Source: Cristatella mucedo (Eukaryota; Bryozoa; Phylactolaemata; Cristatellidae). Taken from it: a DNA stretch of 64,000 nt. Below are positions 23,801 through 36,620 of the stretch, piece by piece (positions within the stretch are counted from its first letter, which is position 1; the number at the start of each line of letters is the position of its first letter). A program made the position numbers and the translations under genes. Where the stretch lies: assembly GCA_009760855.2 (NCBI GenBank), contig WPIO01000082.1, positions 1,379,501 to 1,443,500 on the forward strand. The letters are read 5' to 3'. The notes below the pieces were generated by a model. The model worked only from the letters and a program-made list of their open reading frames with translations, ran no database searches and had not been told where the DNA came from.

Positions 23801-24037
23801 GCGATCCTTCGTAACCGCTGCAAGCGGTGGTGTTAGCCTGCAAGGCTCGTCAACCGAAATATGAAAGATGATGTTCAGCCATGATGTGCTCCTTTAAATA
23901 AGTAAATTCTCTGCTCTTAGTAACTGCTGGTACAATTAGTTTAAATGCAAAAATTAAACATTAATATTGGTCGATGTATCTTTGTGTTTTCGGTTTTTCA
24001 GCTCTGCTGAGTGCACTCTTATTTTGAAACGGAGCAC
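20889..24037 (+). repeat. Array unit 4
   Basis: A 3,149-base unit with private changes: gaaaaatgcg near 21091, an extra C in caacctgcc near 21145, gctttaaagtt near 21322, an extra T in the RT part (caccatctcc, about 22096) and cacaccc near 22514. Confidence 0.9.
21863..22670 (+). pseudogene. LINE RT fragment, unit 4 copy
   Basis: A one-base insertion at about 22096 splits the frame into 21863-22168 and an overlapping 21954-22382 segment. Confidence 0.8.
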
Positions 24038-27000
24038 TCATAGTTCTCGGTGATGTGAATTGGTTTTTGGCTTGGAGCTAGTTAAGCTCCAGCAAGCTTC
24101 CGAGCTGAACTGGTAAACGCAATGGAACACATCGAACGCTATTCTCGACCGTGATGCATAAAGAAAGTGATACATCGAGACGGTAGGCTATAATATAAGT
24201 CAATTTGTGCCATTTAGATACCAGTTCAGCTCTCACTCTGAAAATGGCGATGGACAGGCATTTTAATTCGTTTAGGACTGCGGTACCTGTCAACTGCCAC
24301 TGCTCGTCGTTCCACATTGTGTAGGGGCAGCCGTTCGACGCTTTGACGTGAATAGTGTTTTGAATTTAGCAACACTTTAAGAGACCGGTTCAGTGGTAAA
24401 ATTGAAAGGCCATTAGTGGTTATTGTGTCCCATAGTTTCAGGGGTCGACTCGACTGCACAGGCAATGAATAGCTTTTAAGTTGGGGGCGTCTTATGTCGG
24501 CTAATCCATCGAGTCAAGGAAACAGTTCAGCAGTCAAACTCAAAGTCATTAGCTAGGCTCTGGGCTCCATTGTTTCCGTATTGTGTTCACTTCTATTCAG
24601 CTCTATACGTGCCAAGTGCCAGTACTTCTTCAATATGGTTTATGGCAGCAATGGCACCCCTTGGTATGAGTAATCCTTGGCATTTAAGGAGCACTTTAGA
24701 AATGGTTCATTAATTAAATTTAAAGTGCTCGATTGATCATTATGGCGCTTTGTTTTCAGATAAAGGTGCCACTATTCCATAGACCTTGTTCCTGTCGAAA
24801 AAAACACTCGTGTTCCTAGCGTCACCGGCTGCTTGACAGCCTAGGGACTAATTATAGCTGAACTGTATATGCCCTCAAGGTAGCAAACGTAAACATTTAA
24901 AGCAAAAGTAAAGATTTCTCGTCTCCCTCAAAAAAACTTCACTGCAAGAGCAATTCCAGTTAGAAGAAACCAAGTTGTGCACTTGATCCATCGTATTTAG
25001 TCGAGGCGTTAATAATGCTAGTAAACGTGGGACAGATGTACACTGCAACAAGAGCCCTGAATTTCTTACCATGCCTCTTCGAGAGTTTTAATAGCCTGGT
25101 GGTCCATGCATTTGGTACATTCCTTCTTGACTTCTGTAATTCACTGCTCGCTGGCCTACCGGCATGTGCAATCAGGCGATTACAGCTGGTGCAAAACTCT
25201 ACAGCTAGGCTTGTCGGTCGCGAACGTCGAAGTTGCCACATCGCACCACTCCTCGCCGACCTGCACTGGCTCCCAGTCAAGCAACGGATCGAATTCAAGG
25301 TTTTGTCGCTCACTTTTAGGTCACTTCATTCTTTGTCTCGAGCCTATCTGTCACATCAACTCCCTCACCAAGCCAATCATCGTACCACCCACTTTTCGGA
25401 ATCCAACAGTTTACCAATACCTCATGCAAGCCTCAAATCCTTTGGAAACCGTGTATTTACTTGGAACGCTCCCAAAGCCTGGAACTCACTCCCGACTTGC
25501 GTCACAACATCTCCTGACTTGACAACATTTTAAAAGAACTTAAAAAACGCACCTATTTATGACAGCATTAAGTATGTCCATGTGATTCTTCCTTTAGTTG
25601 CATATGCGTGCTAACACTGTTGCATGCTGCCACCGACCACACTTGCATGCTGACATGTTCGCCTCACCCCTAACCATGTTTTTCTTGCTGTTTATCAAGC
25701 ATGATACCATTCAGCAGTCGATCGTATTTTCTTAGCAACCAATCTAAAGCGCCTAGAAAAGGGATGTAGTCCCTTGAGGGGGCTTTATCAAGTGCATTAA
25801 TATTATTATCATCATTATTATAAGCTGATTATTGGCACCACCATAGACAGTCGTCGTGCGAGTAACAACGCACGGGCAGACCCCCGGCATTCATGAAAGC
25901 ACAGACTGTGAGACACGTGCCGTGTTTTGCTTTACATTCACGTATCTTATTGGTGCATGGAAACTAAATGCATGGACTGCGAAGGATTCTAAGTCAAATC
26001 GATGCACGAGTAATCGGTCAGAGTCAGAAGTCAAAATTCAGAAGTCAGAGCTGGTATGGAAAGCAGACCTGAGGAGCTAGTATTGCCCTTAATCTTCTAA
26101 TAATAATAGCAATCATGTACACCTTTTAGCGCCCACATTGAACTCACCTCCTTCTAGGTACTTTACATCTGCGATAAAGGGAGCTTGGTCTATTCACTAA
26201 CAGGATGGCGTGCGCATACAACCTAGTCAATCCATGATACGGCGTCGCAAATTCTTGTAACAAGTTTTTTTGTTGGGACTTCACACCTAAGCATGTTTAA
26301 CCTTTGAATTATTGCGATTTTACTTATCTGATTTCAGACACAGTGGGCTGGGGAGCTGATGCAGTGATCACGAGACAGATCGTTTTGAATTAGGGTCTCT
26401 AAATTCCTTCAGAGACTAAAGGAGAGACGGTGTCTGAGCCACATTAGTAGATAAGGCTTTCCAGGCTCTGTGACACAAAAGATTTACCCCGTTGCTATAG
26501 TGTAGGTCTTGCCTTTCTTTAATTTTGGCAGCTAGCTAATATCCAAATTCAAACCTGTAACAACTGCCATCAAGGAAATGGACTTCTTGTCCCTAGGTGT
26601 GTATAAACGGTCATAGCACCGGTAATGCAAAATGCGTTAATGTTAAAAGTGAAAAAAAAGTTTCATCTAGGCGTCAGAATATTCTAGAGGCAAATAGATT
26701 TGACCAATAATAGGCTTTGAAAATTCTCCAGTACATTGAGGATCCAAACTTTGAAATTGTAGTACCACTTATTAGCAAATGCAGAACTTGACTCTCACCA
26801 GATTGTGTGTCAGTTAAATGCAGCTGTGTGTGCCAACTGTCATTATTTTTTTGCACAAATTCTGTGCAGCGGGGCCCCCCTTAGGGTCTTTGCCTAGGGC
26901 AATCTGCTTGCTCATCACGACTCAGGTCGTGTGTTTTAGTCGTACAGTGAGCGATCCTTCGTAACCGCTGCAAGCGGTGGTGTTAGCCTGCAAGGCTCGT

Positions 27001-27187
27001 CAACCGAAATATGAAAGATGATGTTCAGCCATGATGTGCTCCTTTAAATAAGTAAATTCTCTGCTCTTAGTAACTGCTGGTACAATTAGTTTAAATGCAA
27101 AAATTAAACATTAATATTGGTCGATGTATCTTTGTGTTTTCGGTTTTTCAGCTCTGCTGAGTGCACTCTTATTTTGAAACGGAGCAC
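24038..27187 (+). repeat. Array unit 5
   Basis: At 3,150 bases this is the longest unit. It has an extra CGT at 24307 (gctcgtcgttcc), extra A bases near 24800, and acccc with an adjacent substitution near 26488. The extra ATC near 23764 lies just before it, in the end of unit 4. Confidence 0.9.
25015..25822 (+). pseudogene. LINE RT fragment, unit 5 copy
   Basis: The 172-codon frame (25015-25533) is open and reads the same protein as the unit 3 copy. Confidence 0.8.
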
Positions 27188-30100
27188 TCATAGTTCTCGG
27201 TGATGTGAATTGGTTTTTGGCTTGGAGCTAGTTAAGCTCCAGCAAGCTTCCGAGCTGAACTGGTAAACGCAATGGAACACATCGAACGCTATTCTCGACC
27301 GTGATGCATAAAGAAAGTGATACATCGAGACGGTAGGCTATAATATAAGTCAATTTGTGCCATTTAGATACCAGTTCAGCTCTCACTCTGAAAATGGCGA
27401 TGGACAGGCATTTTAATTCGTTTAGGACTGCGGTACCTGTCAACTGCCACTGCTCGTTCCACATTGTGTAGGGGCAGCCGTTCGACGCTTTGACGTGAAT
27501 AGTGTTTTGAATTTAGCAACACTTTAAGAGACCGGTTCAGTGGTAAAATTGAAAGGCCATTAGTGGTTATTGTGTCCCATAGTTTCAGGGGTCGACTCGA
27601 CTGCACAGGCAATGAATAGCTTTTAAGTTGGGGGCGTCTTATGTCGGCTAATCCATCGAGTCAAGGAAACAGTTCAGCAGTCAAACTCAAAGTCATTAGC
27701 TAGGCTCTGGGCTCCATTGTTTCCGTATTGTGTTCACTTCTATTCAGCTCTATACGTGCCAAGTGCCAGTACTTCTTCAATATATGGTTTATGGCAGCAA
27801 TGGCACCCCTTGGTATGAGTAATCCTTGGCATTTAAGGAGCACTTTAGAAATGGTTCATTAATTAAATTTAAAGTGCTCGATTGATCATTATGGCGCTTT
27901 GTTTTCAGATAAAGGTGCCACTATTCCATAGACCTTGTTCCTGTCGAAAAACACTCGTGTTCCTAGCGTCGCCGGCTGCTTGACAGCCTAGGGACTAATT
28001 ATAGCTGAACTGTATATGCCCTCAAGGTAGCAAACGTAAACATTTAAAGCAAAAGTAAAGATTTCTCGTCTCCCTCAAAAAAACTTCACTGCAAGAGCAA
28101 TTCCAGTTAGAAGAAACCAAGTTGTGCACTTGATCCATCGTATTTAGTCGAGGCGTTAATAATGCTAGTAAACGTGGGACAGATGTACACTGCAACAAGA
28201 GCCCTGAATTTCTTACCATGCCTCTTCGAGAGTTTTAATAGCCTGGTGGTCCATGCATTTGGTACATTCCTTCTTGACTTCTGTAATTCACTGCTCGCTG
28301 GCCTACCGGCATGTGCAATCAGGCGATTACAGCTGGTGCAAAACTCTACAGCTAGGCTTGTCGGTCGCGAACGTCGAAGTTGCCACATCGCACCACTCCT
28401 CGCCGACCTGCACTGGCTCCCAGTCAAGCAACGGATCGAATTCAAGGTTTTGTCGCTCACTTTTAGGTCACTTCATTCTTTGTCTCGAGCCTATCTGTCA
28501 CATCAACTCCCTCACCAAGCCAATCATCGTACCACCCACTTTTCGGAATCCAACAGTTTACCAATACCTCATGCAAGCCTCAAATCCTTTGGAAACCGTG
28601 TATTTACTTGGAACGCTCCCAAAGCCTGGAACTCACTCCCGACTTGCGTCACAACATCTCCTGACTTGACAACATTTTAAAAGAACTTAAAAACGCACCT
28701 ATTTATGACAGCATTAAGTATGTCCATGTGATTCTTCCTTTAGTTGCATATGCGTGCTAACACTGTTGCATGCTGCCACCGACCACACTTGCATGCTGAC
28801 ATGTTCGCCTCACCCCTAACCATGTTTTTCTTGCTGTTTATCAAGCATGATACCATTCAGCAGTCGATCGTATTTTCTTAGCAACCAATCTAAAGCGCCT
28901 AGAAAAGGGATGTAGTCCCTTGAGGGGGCTTTATCAAGTGCATTAATATTATTATCATCATTATTATAAGCTGATTATTGGCACCACCATAGACAGTCGT
29001 CGTGCGAGTAACAACGCACGGGCAGACCCCCGGCATTCATGAAAGCACAGACTGTGAGACACGTGCCGTGTTTTGCTTTACATTCACGTATCTTATTGGT
29101 GCATGGAAACTAAATGCATGGACTGCGAAGGATTCTAAGTCAAATCGATGCACGAGTAATCGGTCAGAGTCAGAAGTCAAAATTCAGAAGTCAGAGCTGG
29201 TATGGAAAGCAGACCTGAGGAGCTAGTATTGCCCTTAATCTTCTAATAATAATAGCAATCATGTACACCTTTTAGCGCCCACATTGAACTCACCTCCTTC
29301 TAGGTACTTTACATCTGCGATAAAGGGAGCTTGGTCTATTCACTAACAGGATGGCGTGCGCATACAACCTAGTCAATCCATGATACGGCGTCGCAAATTC
29401 TTGTAACAAGTTTTTGTTGGGACTTCACACCTAAGCATGTTTAACCTTTGAATTATTGCGATTTTACTTATCTGATTTCAGACACAGTGGGCTGGGGAGC
29501 TGATGCAGTGATCACGAGACAGATCGTTTTGAATTAGGGTCTCTAAATTCCTTCAGAGACTAAAGGAGAGACGGTGTCTGAGCCACATTAGTAGATAAGG
29601 CTTTCCAGGCTCTGTGACACAAAAGATTTACCCGTTGCTATCGTGTAGGTCTTGCCTTTCTTTAATTTTGGCAGCTAGCTAATATCCAAATTCAAACCTG
29701 TAACAACTGCCATCAAGGAAATGGACTTCTTGTCCCTAGGTGTGTATAAACGGTCATAGCACCGGTAATGCAAAATGCGTTAATGTTAAAAGTGAAAAAA
29801 AAGTTTCATCTAGGCGTCAGAATATTCTAGAGGCAAATAGATTTGACCAATAATAGGCTTTGAAAATTCTCCAGTACATTGAGGATCCAAACTTTGAAAT
29901 TGTAGTACCACTTATTAGCAAATGCAGAACTTGACTCTCACCAGATTGTGTGTCAGTTAAATGCAGCTGTGTGTGCCAACTGTCATTATTTTTTTGCACA
30001 AATTCTGTGCAGCGGGGCCCCCCTTAGGGTCTTTGCCTAGGGCAATCTGCTTGCTCATCACGACTCAGGTCGTGTGTTTTAGTCGTACAGTGAGCGATCC

Positions 30101-30330
30101 TTCGTAACCGCTGCAAGCGGTGGTGTTAGCCTGCAAGGCTCGTCAACCGAAATATGAAAGATGATGTTCAGCCATGATGTGCTCCTTTAAATAAGTAAAT
30201 TCTCTGCTCTTAGTAACTGCTGGTACAATTAGTTTAAATGCAAAAATTAAACATTAATATTGGTCGATGTATCTTTGTGTTTTCGGTTTTTCAGCTCTGC
30301 TGAGTGCACTCTTATTTTGAAACGGAGCAC
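27188..30330 (+). repeat. Array unit 6
   Basis: A 3,143-base unit with an extra AT at caatatatgg (27779). It has a G at 27971 (gtcgccgg) where the other complete units have A. The same G occurs in the diverged partial unit 10 at 40547. Confidence 0.9.
28162..28968 (+). pseudogene. LINE RT fragment, unit 6 copy
   Basis: The frame 28162-28680 is open and matches units 3 and 5. Confidence 0.8.
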
Positions 30331-33300
30331 TCATAGTTCTCGGTGATGTGAATTGGTTTTTGGCTTGGAGCTAGTTAAGCTCCAGCAAGCTTCCGAGCTG
30401 AACTGGTAAACGCAATGGAACACATCGAACGCTATTCTCGACCGTGATGCATAAAGAAAGTGATACATCGAGACGGTAGGCTATAATATAAGTCAATTTG
30501 TGCCATTTAGATACCAGTTCAGCTCTCACTCTGAAAATGGCGATGGACAGGCATTTTAATTCGTTTAGGACTGCGGTACCTGTCAACTGCCACTGCTCGT
30601 TCCACATTGTGTAGGGGCAGCCGTTCGACGCTTTGACGTGAATAGTGTTTTGAATTTAGCAACACTTTAAGAGACCGGTTCAGTGGTAAAATTGAAAGGC
30701 CATTAGTGGTTATTGTGTCCCATAGTTTCAGGGGGGGTCGACTCGACTGCACAGGCAATGAATAGCTTTTAAGTTGGGGGCGTCTTATGTCGGCTAATCC
30801 ATCGAGTCAAGGAAACAGTTCAGCAGTCAAACTCAAAGTCATTAGCTAGGCTCTGGGCTCCATTGTTTCCGTATTGTGTTCACTTCTATTCAGCTCTATA
30901 CGTGCCAAGTGCCAGTACTTCTTCAATATGGTTTATGGCAGCAATGGCACCCCTTGGTATGAGTAATCCTTGGCATTTAAGGAGCACTTTAGAAATGGTT
31001 CATTAATTAAATTTAAAGTGCTCGATTGATCATTATGGCGCTTTGTTTTCAGATAAAGGTGCCACTATTCCATAGACCTTGTTCCTGTCGAAAAACACTC
31101 GTGTTCCTAGCGTCACCGGCTGCTTGACAGCCTAGGGACTAATTATAGCTGAACTGTATATGCCCTCAAGGTAGCAAACGTAAACATTTAAAGCAAAAGT
31201 AAAGATTTCTCGTCTCCCTCAAAAAAACTTCACTGCAAGAGCAATTCCCAGTTAGAAGAAACCAAGTTGTGCACTTGATCCATCGTATTTAGTCGAGGCG
31301 TTAATAATGCTAGTAAACGTGGGACAGATGTACACTGCAACAAGAGCCCTGAATTTCTTACCATGCCTCTTCGAGAGTTTTAATAGCCTGGTGGTCCATG
31401 CATTTGGTACATTCCTTCTTGACTTCTGTAATTCACTGCTCGCTGGCCTACCGGCATGTGCAATCAGGCGATTACAGCTGGTGCAAAACTCTACAGCTAG
31501 GCTTGTCGGTCGCGAACGTCGAAGTTGCCACATCGCACCACTCCTCGCCGACCTGCACTGGCTCCCAGTCAAGCAACGGATCGAATTCAAGGTTTTGTCG
31601 CTCACTTTTAGGTCACTTCATTCTTTGTCTCGAGCCTATCTGTCACATCAACTCCCTCACCAAGCCAATCATCGTACCACCCACTTTTCGGAATCCAACA
31701 GTTTACCAATACCTCATGCAAGCCTCAAATCCTTTGGAAACCGTGTATTTACTTGGAACGCTCCCAAAGCCTGGAACTCACTCCCGACTTGCGTCACAAC
31801 ATCTCCTGACTTGACAACATTTTAAAAGAACTTAAAAACGCACCTATTTATGACAGCATTAAGTATGTCCATGTGATTCTTCCTTTAGTTGCATATGCGT
31901 GCTAACACTGTTGCATGCTGCCACCGACCACACTTGCATGCTGACATGTTCGCCTCACCCCTAACCATGTTTTTCTTGCTGTTTATCAAGCATGATACCA
32001 TTCAGCAGTCGATCGTATTTTCTTAGCAACCAATCTAAAGCGCCTAGAAAAGGGATGTAGTCCCTTGAGGGGGCTTTATCAAGTGCATTAATATTATTAT
32101 CATCATTATTATAAGCTGATTATTGGCACCACCATAGACAGTCGTCGTGCGAGTAACAACGCACGGGCAGACCCCCGGCATTCATGAAAGCACAGACTGT
32201 GAGACACGTGCCGTGTTTTGCTTTACATTCACGTATCTTATTGGTGCATGGAAACTAAATGCATGGACTGCGAAGGATTCTAAGTCAAATCGATGCACGA
32301 GTAATCGGTCAGAGTCAGAAGTCAAAATTCAGAAGTCAGAGCTGGTATGGAAAGCAGACCTGAGGAGCTAGTATTGCCCTTAATCTTCTAATAATAATAG
32401 CAATCATGTACACCTTTTAGCGCCCACATTGAACTCACCTCCTTCTAGGTACTTTACATCTGCGATAAAGGGAGCTTGGTCTATTCACTAACAGGATGGC
32501 GTGCGCATACAACCTAGTCAATCCATGATACGGCGTCGCAAATTCTTGTAACAAGTTTTTGTTGGGACTTCACACCTAAGCATGTTTAACCTTTGAATTA
32601 TTGCGATTTTACTTATCTGATTTCAGACACAGTGGGCTGGGGAGCTGATGCAGTGATCACGAGACAGATCGTTTTGAATTAGGGTCTCTAAATTCCTTCA
32701 GAGACTAAAGGAGAGACGGTGTCTGAGCCACATTAGTAGATAAGGCTTTCCAGGCTCTGTGACACAAAAGATTTACCCGTTGCTATCGTGTAGGTCTTGC
32801 CTTTCTTTAATTTTGGCAGCTAGCTAATATCCAAATTCAAACCTGTAACAACTGCCATCAAGGAAATGGACTTCTTGTCCCTAGGTGTGTATAAACGGTC
32901 ATAGCACCGGTAATGCAAAATGCGTTAATGTTAAAAGTGAAAAAAAAAAGTTTCATCTAGGCGTCAGAATATTCTAGAGGCAAATAGATTTGACCAATAA
33001 TAGGCTTTGAAAATTCTCCAGTACATTGAGGATCCAAACTTTGAAATTGTAGTACCACTTATTAGCAAATGCAGAACTTGACTCTCACCAGATTGTGTGT
33101 CAGTTAAATGCAGCTGTGTGTGCCAACTGTCATTATTTTTTTGCACAAATTCTGTGCAGCGGGGCCCCCCTTAGGGTCTTTGCCTAGGGCAATCTGCTTG
33201 CTCATCACGACTCAGGTCGTGTGTTTTAGTCGTACAGTGAGCGATCCTTCGTAACCGCTGCAAGCGGTGGTGTTAGCCTGCAAGGCTCGTCAACCGAAAT

Positions 33301-33477
33301 ATGAAAGATGATGTTCAGCCATGATGTGCTCCTTTAAATAAGTAAATTCTCTGCTCTTAGTAACTGCTGGTACAATTAGTTTAAATGCAAAAATTAAACA
33401 TTAATATTGGTCGATGTATCTTTGTGTTTTCGGTTTTTCAGCTCTGCTGAGTGCACTCTTATTTTGAAACGGAGCAC
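30331..33477 (+). repeat. Array unit 7
   Basis: A 3,147-base unit with a lengthened G run near 30732, an extra C at ttcccagtt near 31249 and a longer A run near 32940. Confidence 0.9.
31307..32113 (+). pseudogene. LINE RT fragment, unit 7 copy
   Basis: The frame 31307-31825 is open and matches units 3, 5 and 6. Confidence 0.8.
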
Positions 33478-36400
33478 TCATAGTTCTCGGTGATGTGAAT
33501 TGGTTTTTGGCTTGGAGCTAGTTAAGCTCCAGCAAGCTTCCGAGCTGAACTGGTAAACGCAATGGAACACATCGAACGCTATTCTCGACCGTGATGCATA
33601 AAGAAAGTGATACATCGAGACGGTAGGCTATAATATAAGTCAATTTGTGCCATTTAGATACCAGTTCAGCTCTCACTCTGAAAATGGCGATGGACAGGCA
33701 TTTTAATTCGTTTAGGACTGCGGTACCTGTCAACTGCCACTGCTCGTTCCACATTGTGTAGGGGCAGCCGTTCGACGCTTTGACGTGAATAGTGTTTTGA
33801 ATTTAGCAACACTTTAAGAGACCGGTTCAGTGGTAAAAATGAAAGGCCATTAGTGGTTATTGTGTCCCATAGTTTCAGGGGTCGACTCGACTGCACAGGC
33901 AATGAATAGCTTTTAAGTTGGGGGCGTCTTATGTCGGCTAATCCATCGAGTCAAGGAAACAGTTCAGCAGTCAAACTCAAAGTCATTAGCTAGGCTCTGG
34001 GCTCCATTGTTTCCGTATTGTGTTCACTTCTATTCAGCTCTATACGTGCCAAGTGCCAGTACTTCTTCAATATGGTTTATGGCAGCAATGGCACCCCTTG
34101 GTATGAGTAATCCTTGGCATTTAAGGAGCACTTTAGAAATGGTTCATTAATTAAATTTAAAGTGCTCGATTGATCATTATGGCGCTTTGTTTTCAGATAA
34201 AGGTGCCACTATTCCATAGACCTTGTTCCTGTCGAAAAACACTCGTGTTCCTAGCGTCACCGGCTGCTTGACAGCCTAGGGACTAATTATAGCTGAACTG
34301 TATATGCCCTCAAGGTAGCAAACGTAAACATTTAAAGCAAAAGTAAAGATTTCTCGTCTCCCTCAAAAAAACTTCACTGCAAGAGCAATTCCAGTTAGAA
34401 GAAACCAAGTTGTGCACTTGATCCATCGTATTTAGTCGAGGCGTTAATAATGCTAGTAAACGTGGGACAGATGTACACTGCAACAAGAGCCCTGAATTTC
34501 TTACCATGCCTCTTCGAGAGTTTTAATAGCCTGGTGGTCCATGCATTTGGTACATTCCTTCTTGACTTCTGTAATTCACTGCTCGCTGGCCTACCGGCAT
34601 GTGCAATCAGGCGATTACAGCTGGTGCAAAACTCTACAGCTAGGCTTGTCGGTCGCGAACGTCGAAGTTGCCACATCGCACCACTCCTCGCCGACCTGCA
34701 CTGGCTCCCAGTCAAGCAACGGATCGAATTCAAGGTTTTGTCGCTCACTTTTAGGTCACTTCATTCTTTGTCTCGAGCCTATCTGTCACATCAACTCCCT
34801 CACCAAGCCAATCATCGTACCACCCACTTTTCGGAATCCAACAGTTTACCAATACCTCATGCAAGCCTCAAATCCTTTGGAAACCGTGTATTTACTTGGA
34901 ACGCTCCCAAAGCCTGGAACTCACTCCCGACTTGCGTCACAACATCTCCTGACTTGACAACATTTTAAAAGAACTTAAAAACGCACCTATTTATGACAGC
35001 ATTAAGTATGTCCATGTGATTCTTCCTTTAGTTGCATATGCGTGCTAACACTGTTGCATGCTGCCACCGACCACACTTGCATGCTGACATGTTCGCCTCA
35101 CCCCTAACCATGTTTTTCTTGCTGTTTATCAAGCATGATACCATTCAGCAGTCGATCGTATTTTCTTAGCAACCAATCTAAAGCGCCTAGAAAAGGGATG
35201 TAGTCCCTTGAGGGGGCTTTATCAAGTGCATTAATATTATTATCATCATTATTATAAGCTGATTATTGGCACCACCATAGACAGTCGTCGTGCGAGTAAC
35301 AACGCACGGGCAGACCCCCGGCATTCATGAAAGCACAGACTGTGAGACACGTGCCGTGTTTTGCTTTACATTCACGTATCTTATTGGTGCATGGAAACTA
35401 AATGCATGGACTGCGAAGGATTCTAAGTCAAATCGATGCACGAGTAATCGGTCAGAGTCAGAAGTCAAAATTCAGAAGTCAGAGCTGGTATGGAAAGCAG
35501 ACCTGAGGAGCTAGTATTGCCCTTAATCTTCTAATAATAATAGCAATCATGTACACCTTTTAGCGCCCACATTGAACTCACCTCCTTCTAGGTACTTTAC
35601 ATCTGCGATAAAGGGAGCTTGGTCTATTCACTAACAGGATGGCGTGCGCATACAACCTAGTCAATCCATGATACGGCGTCGCAAATTCTTGTAACAAGTT
35701 TTTTGTTGGGACTTCACACCTAAGCATGTTTAACCTTTGAATTATTGCGATTTTACTTATCTGATTTCAGACACAGTGGGCTGGGGAGCTGATGCAGTGA
35801 TCACGAGACAGATCGTTTTGAATTAGGGTCTCTAAATTCCTTCAGAGACTAAAGGAGAGACGGTGTCTGAGCCACATTAGTAGATAAGGCTTTCCAGGCT
35901 CTGTGACACAAAAGATTTACCCGTTGCTATCGTGTAGGTCTTGCCTTTCTTTAATTTTGGCAGCTAGCTAATATCCAAATTCAAACCTGTAACAACTGCC
36001 ATCAAGGAAATGGACTTCTTGTCCCTAGGTGTGTATAAACGGTCATAGCACCGGTAATGCAAAATGCGTTAATGTTAAAAGTGAAAAAAAAAGTTTCATC
36101 TAGGCGTCAGAATATTCTAGAGGCAAATAGATTTGACCAATAATAGGCTTTGAAAATTCTCCAGTACATTGAGGATCCAAACTTTGAAATTGTAGTACCA
36201 CTTATTAGCAAATGCAGAACTTGACTCTCACCAGATTGTGTGTCAGTTAAATGCAGCTGTGTGTGCCAACTGTCATTATTTTTTTGCACAAATTCTGTGC
36301 AGCGGGGCCCCCCTTAGGGTCTTTGCCTAGGGCAATCTGCTTGCTCATCACGACTCAGGTCGTGTGTTTTAGTCGTACAGTGAGCGATCCTTCGTAACCG

Positions 36401-36620
36401 CTGCAAGCGGTGGTGTTAGCCTGCAAGGCTCGTCAACCGAAATATGAAAGATGATGTTCAGCCATGATGTGCTCCTTTAAATAAGTAAATTCTCTGCTCT
36501 TAGTAACTGCTGGTACAATTAGTTTAAATGCAAAAATTAAACATTAATATTGGTCGATGTATCTTTGTGTTTTCGGTTTTTCAGCTCTGCTGAGTGCACT
36601 CTTATTTTGAAACGGAGCAC
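33478..36620 (+). repeat. Array unit 8
   Basis: A 3,143-base unit with a substitution giving taaaaatgaaag near 33837. Otherwise close to consensus. Confidence 0.9.
34450..35256 (+). pseudogene. LINE RT fragment, unit 8 copy
   Basis: The frame 34450-34968 is open and matches the other intact copies. Confidence 0.8.
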
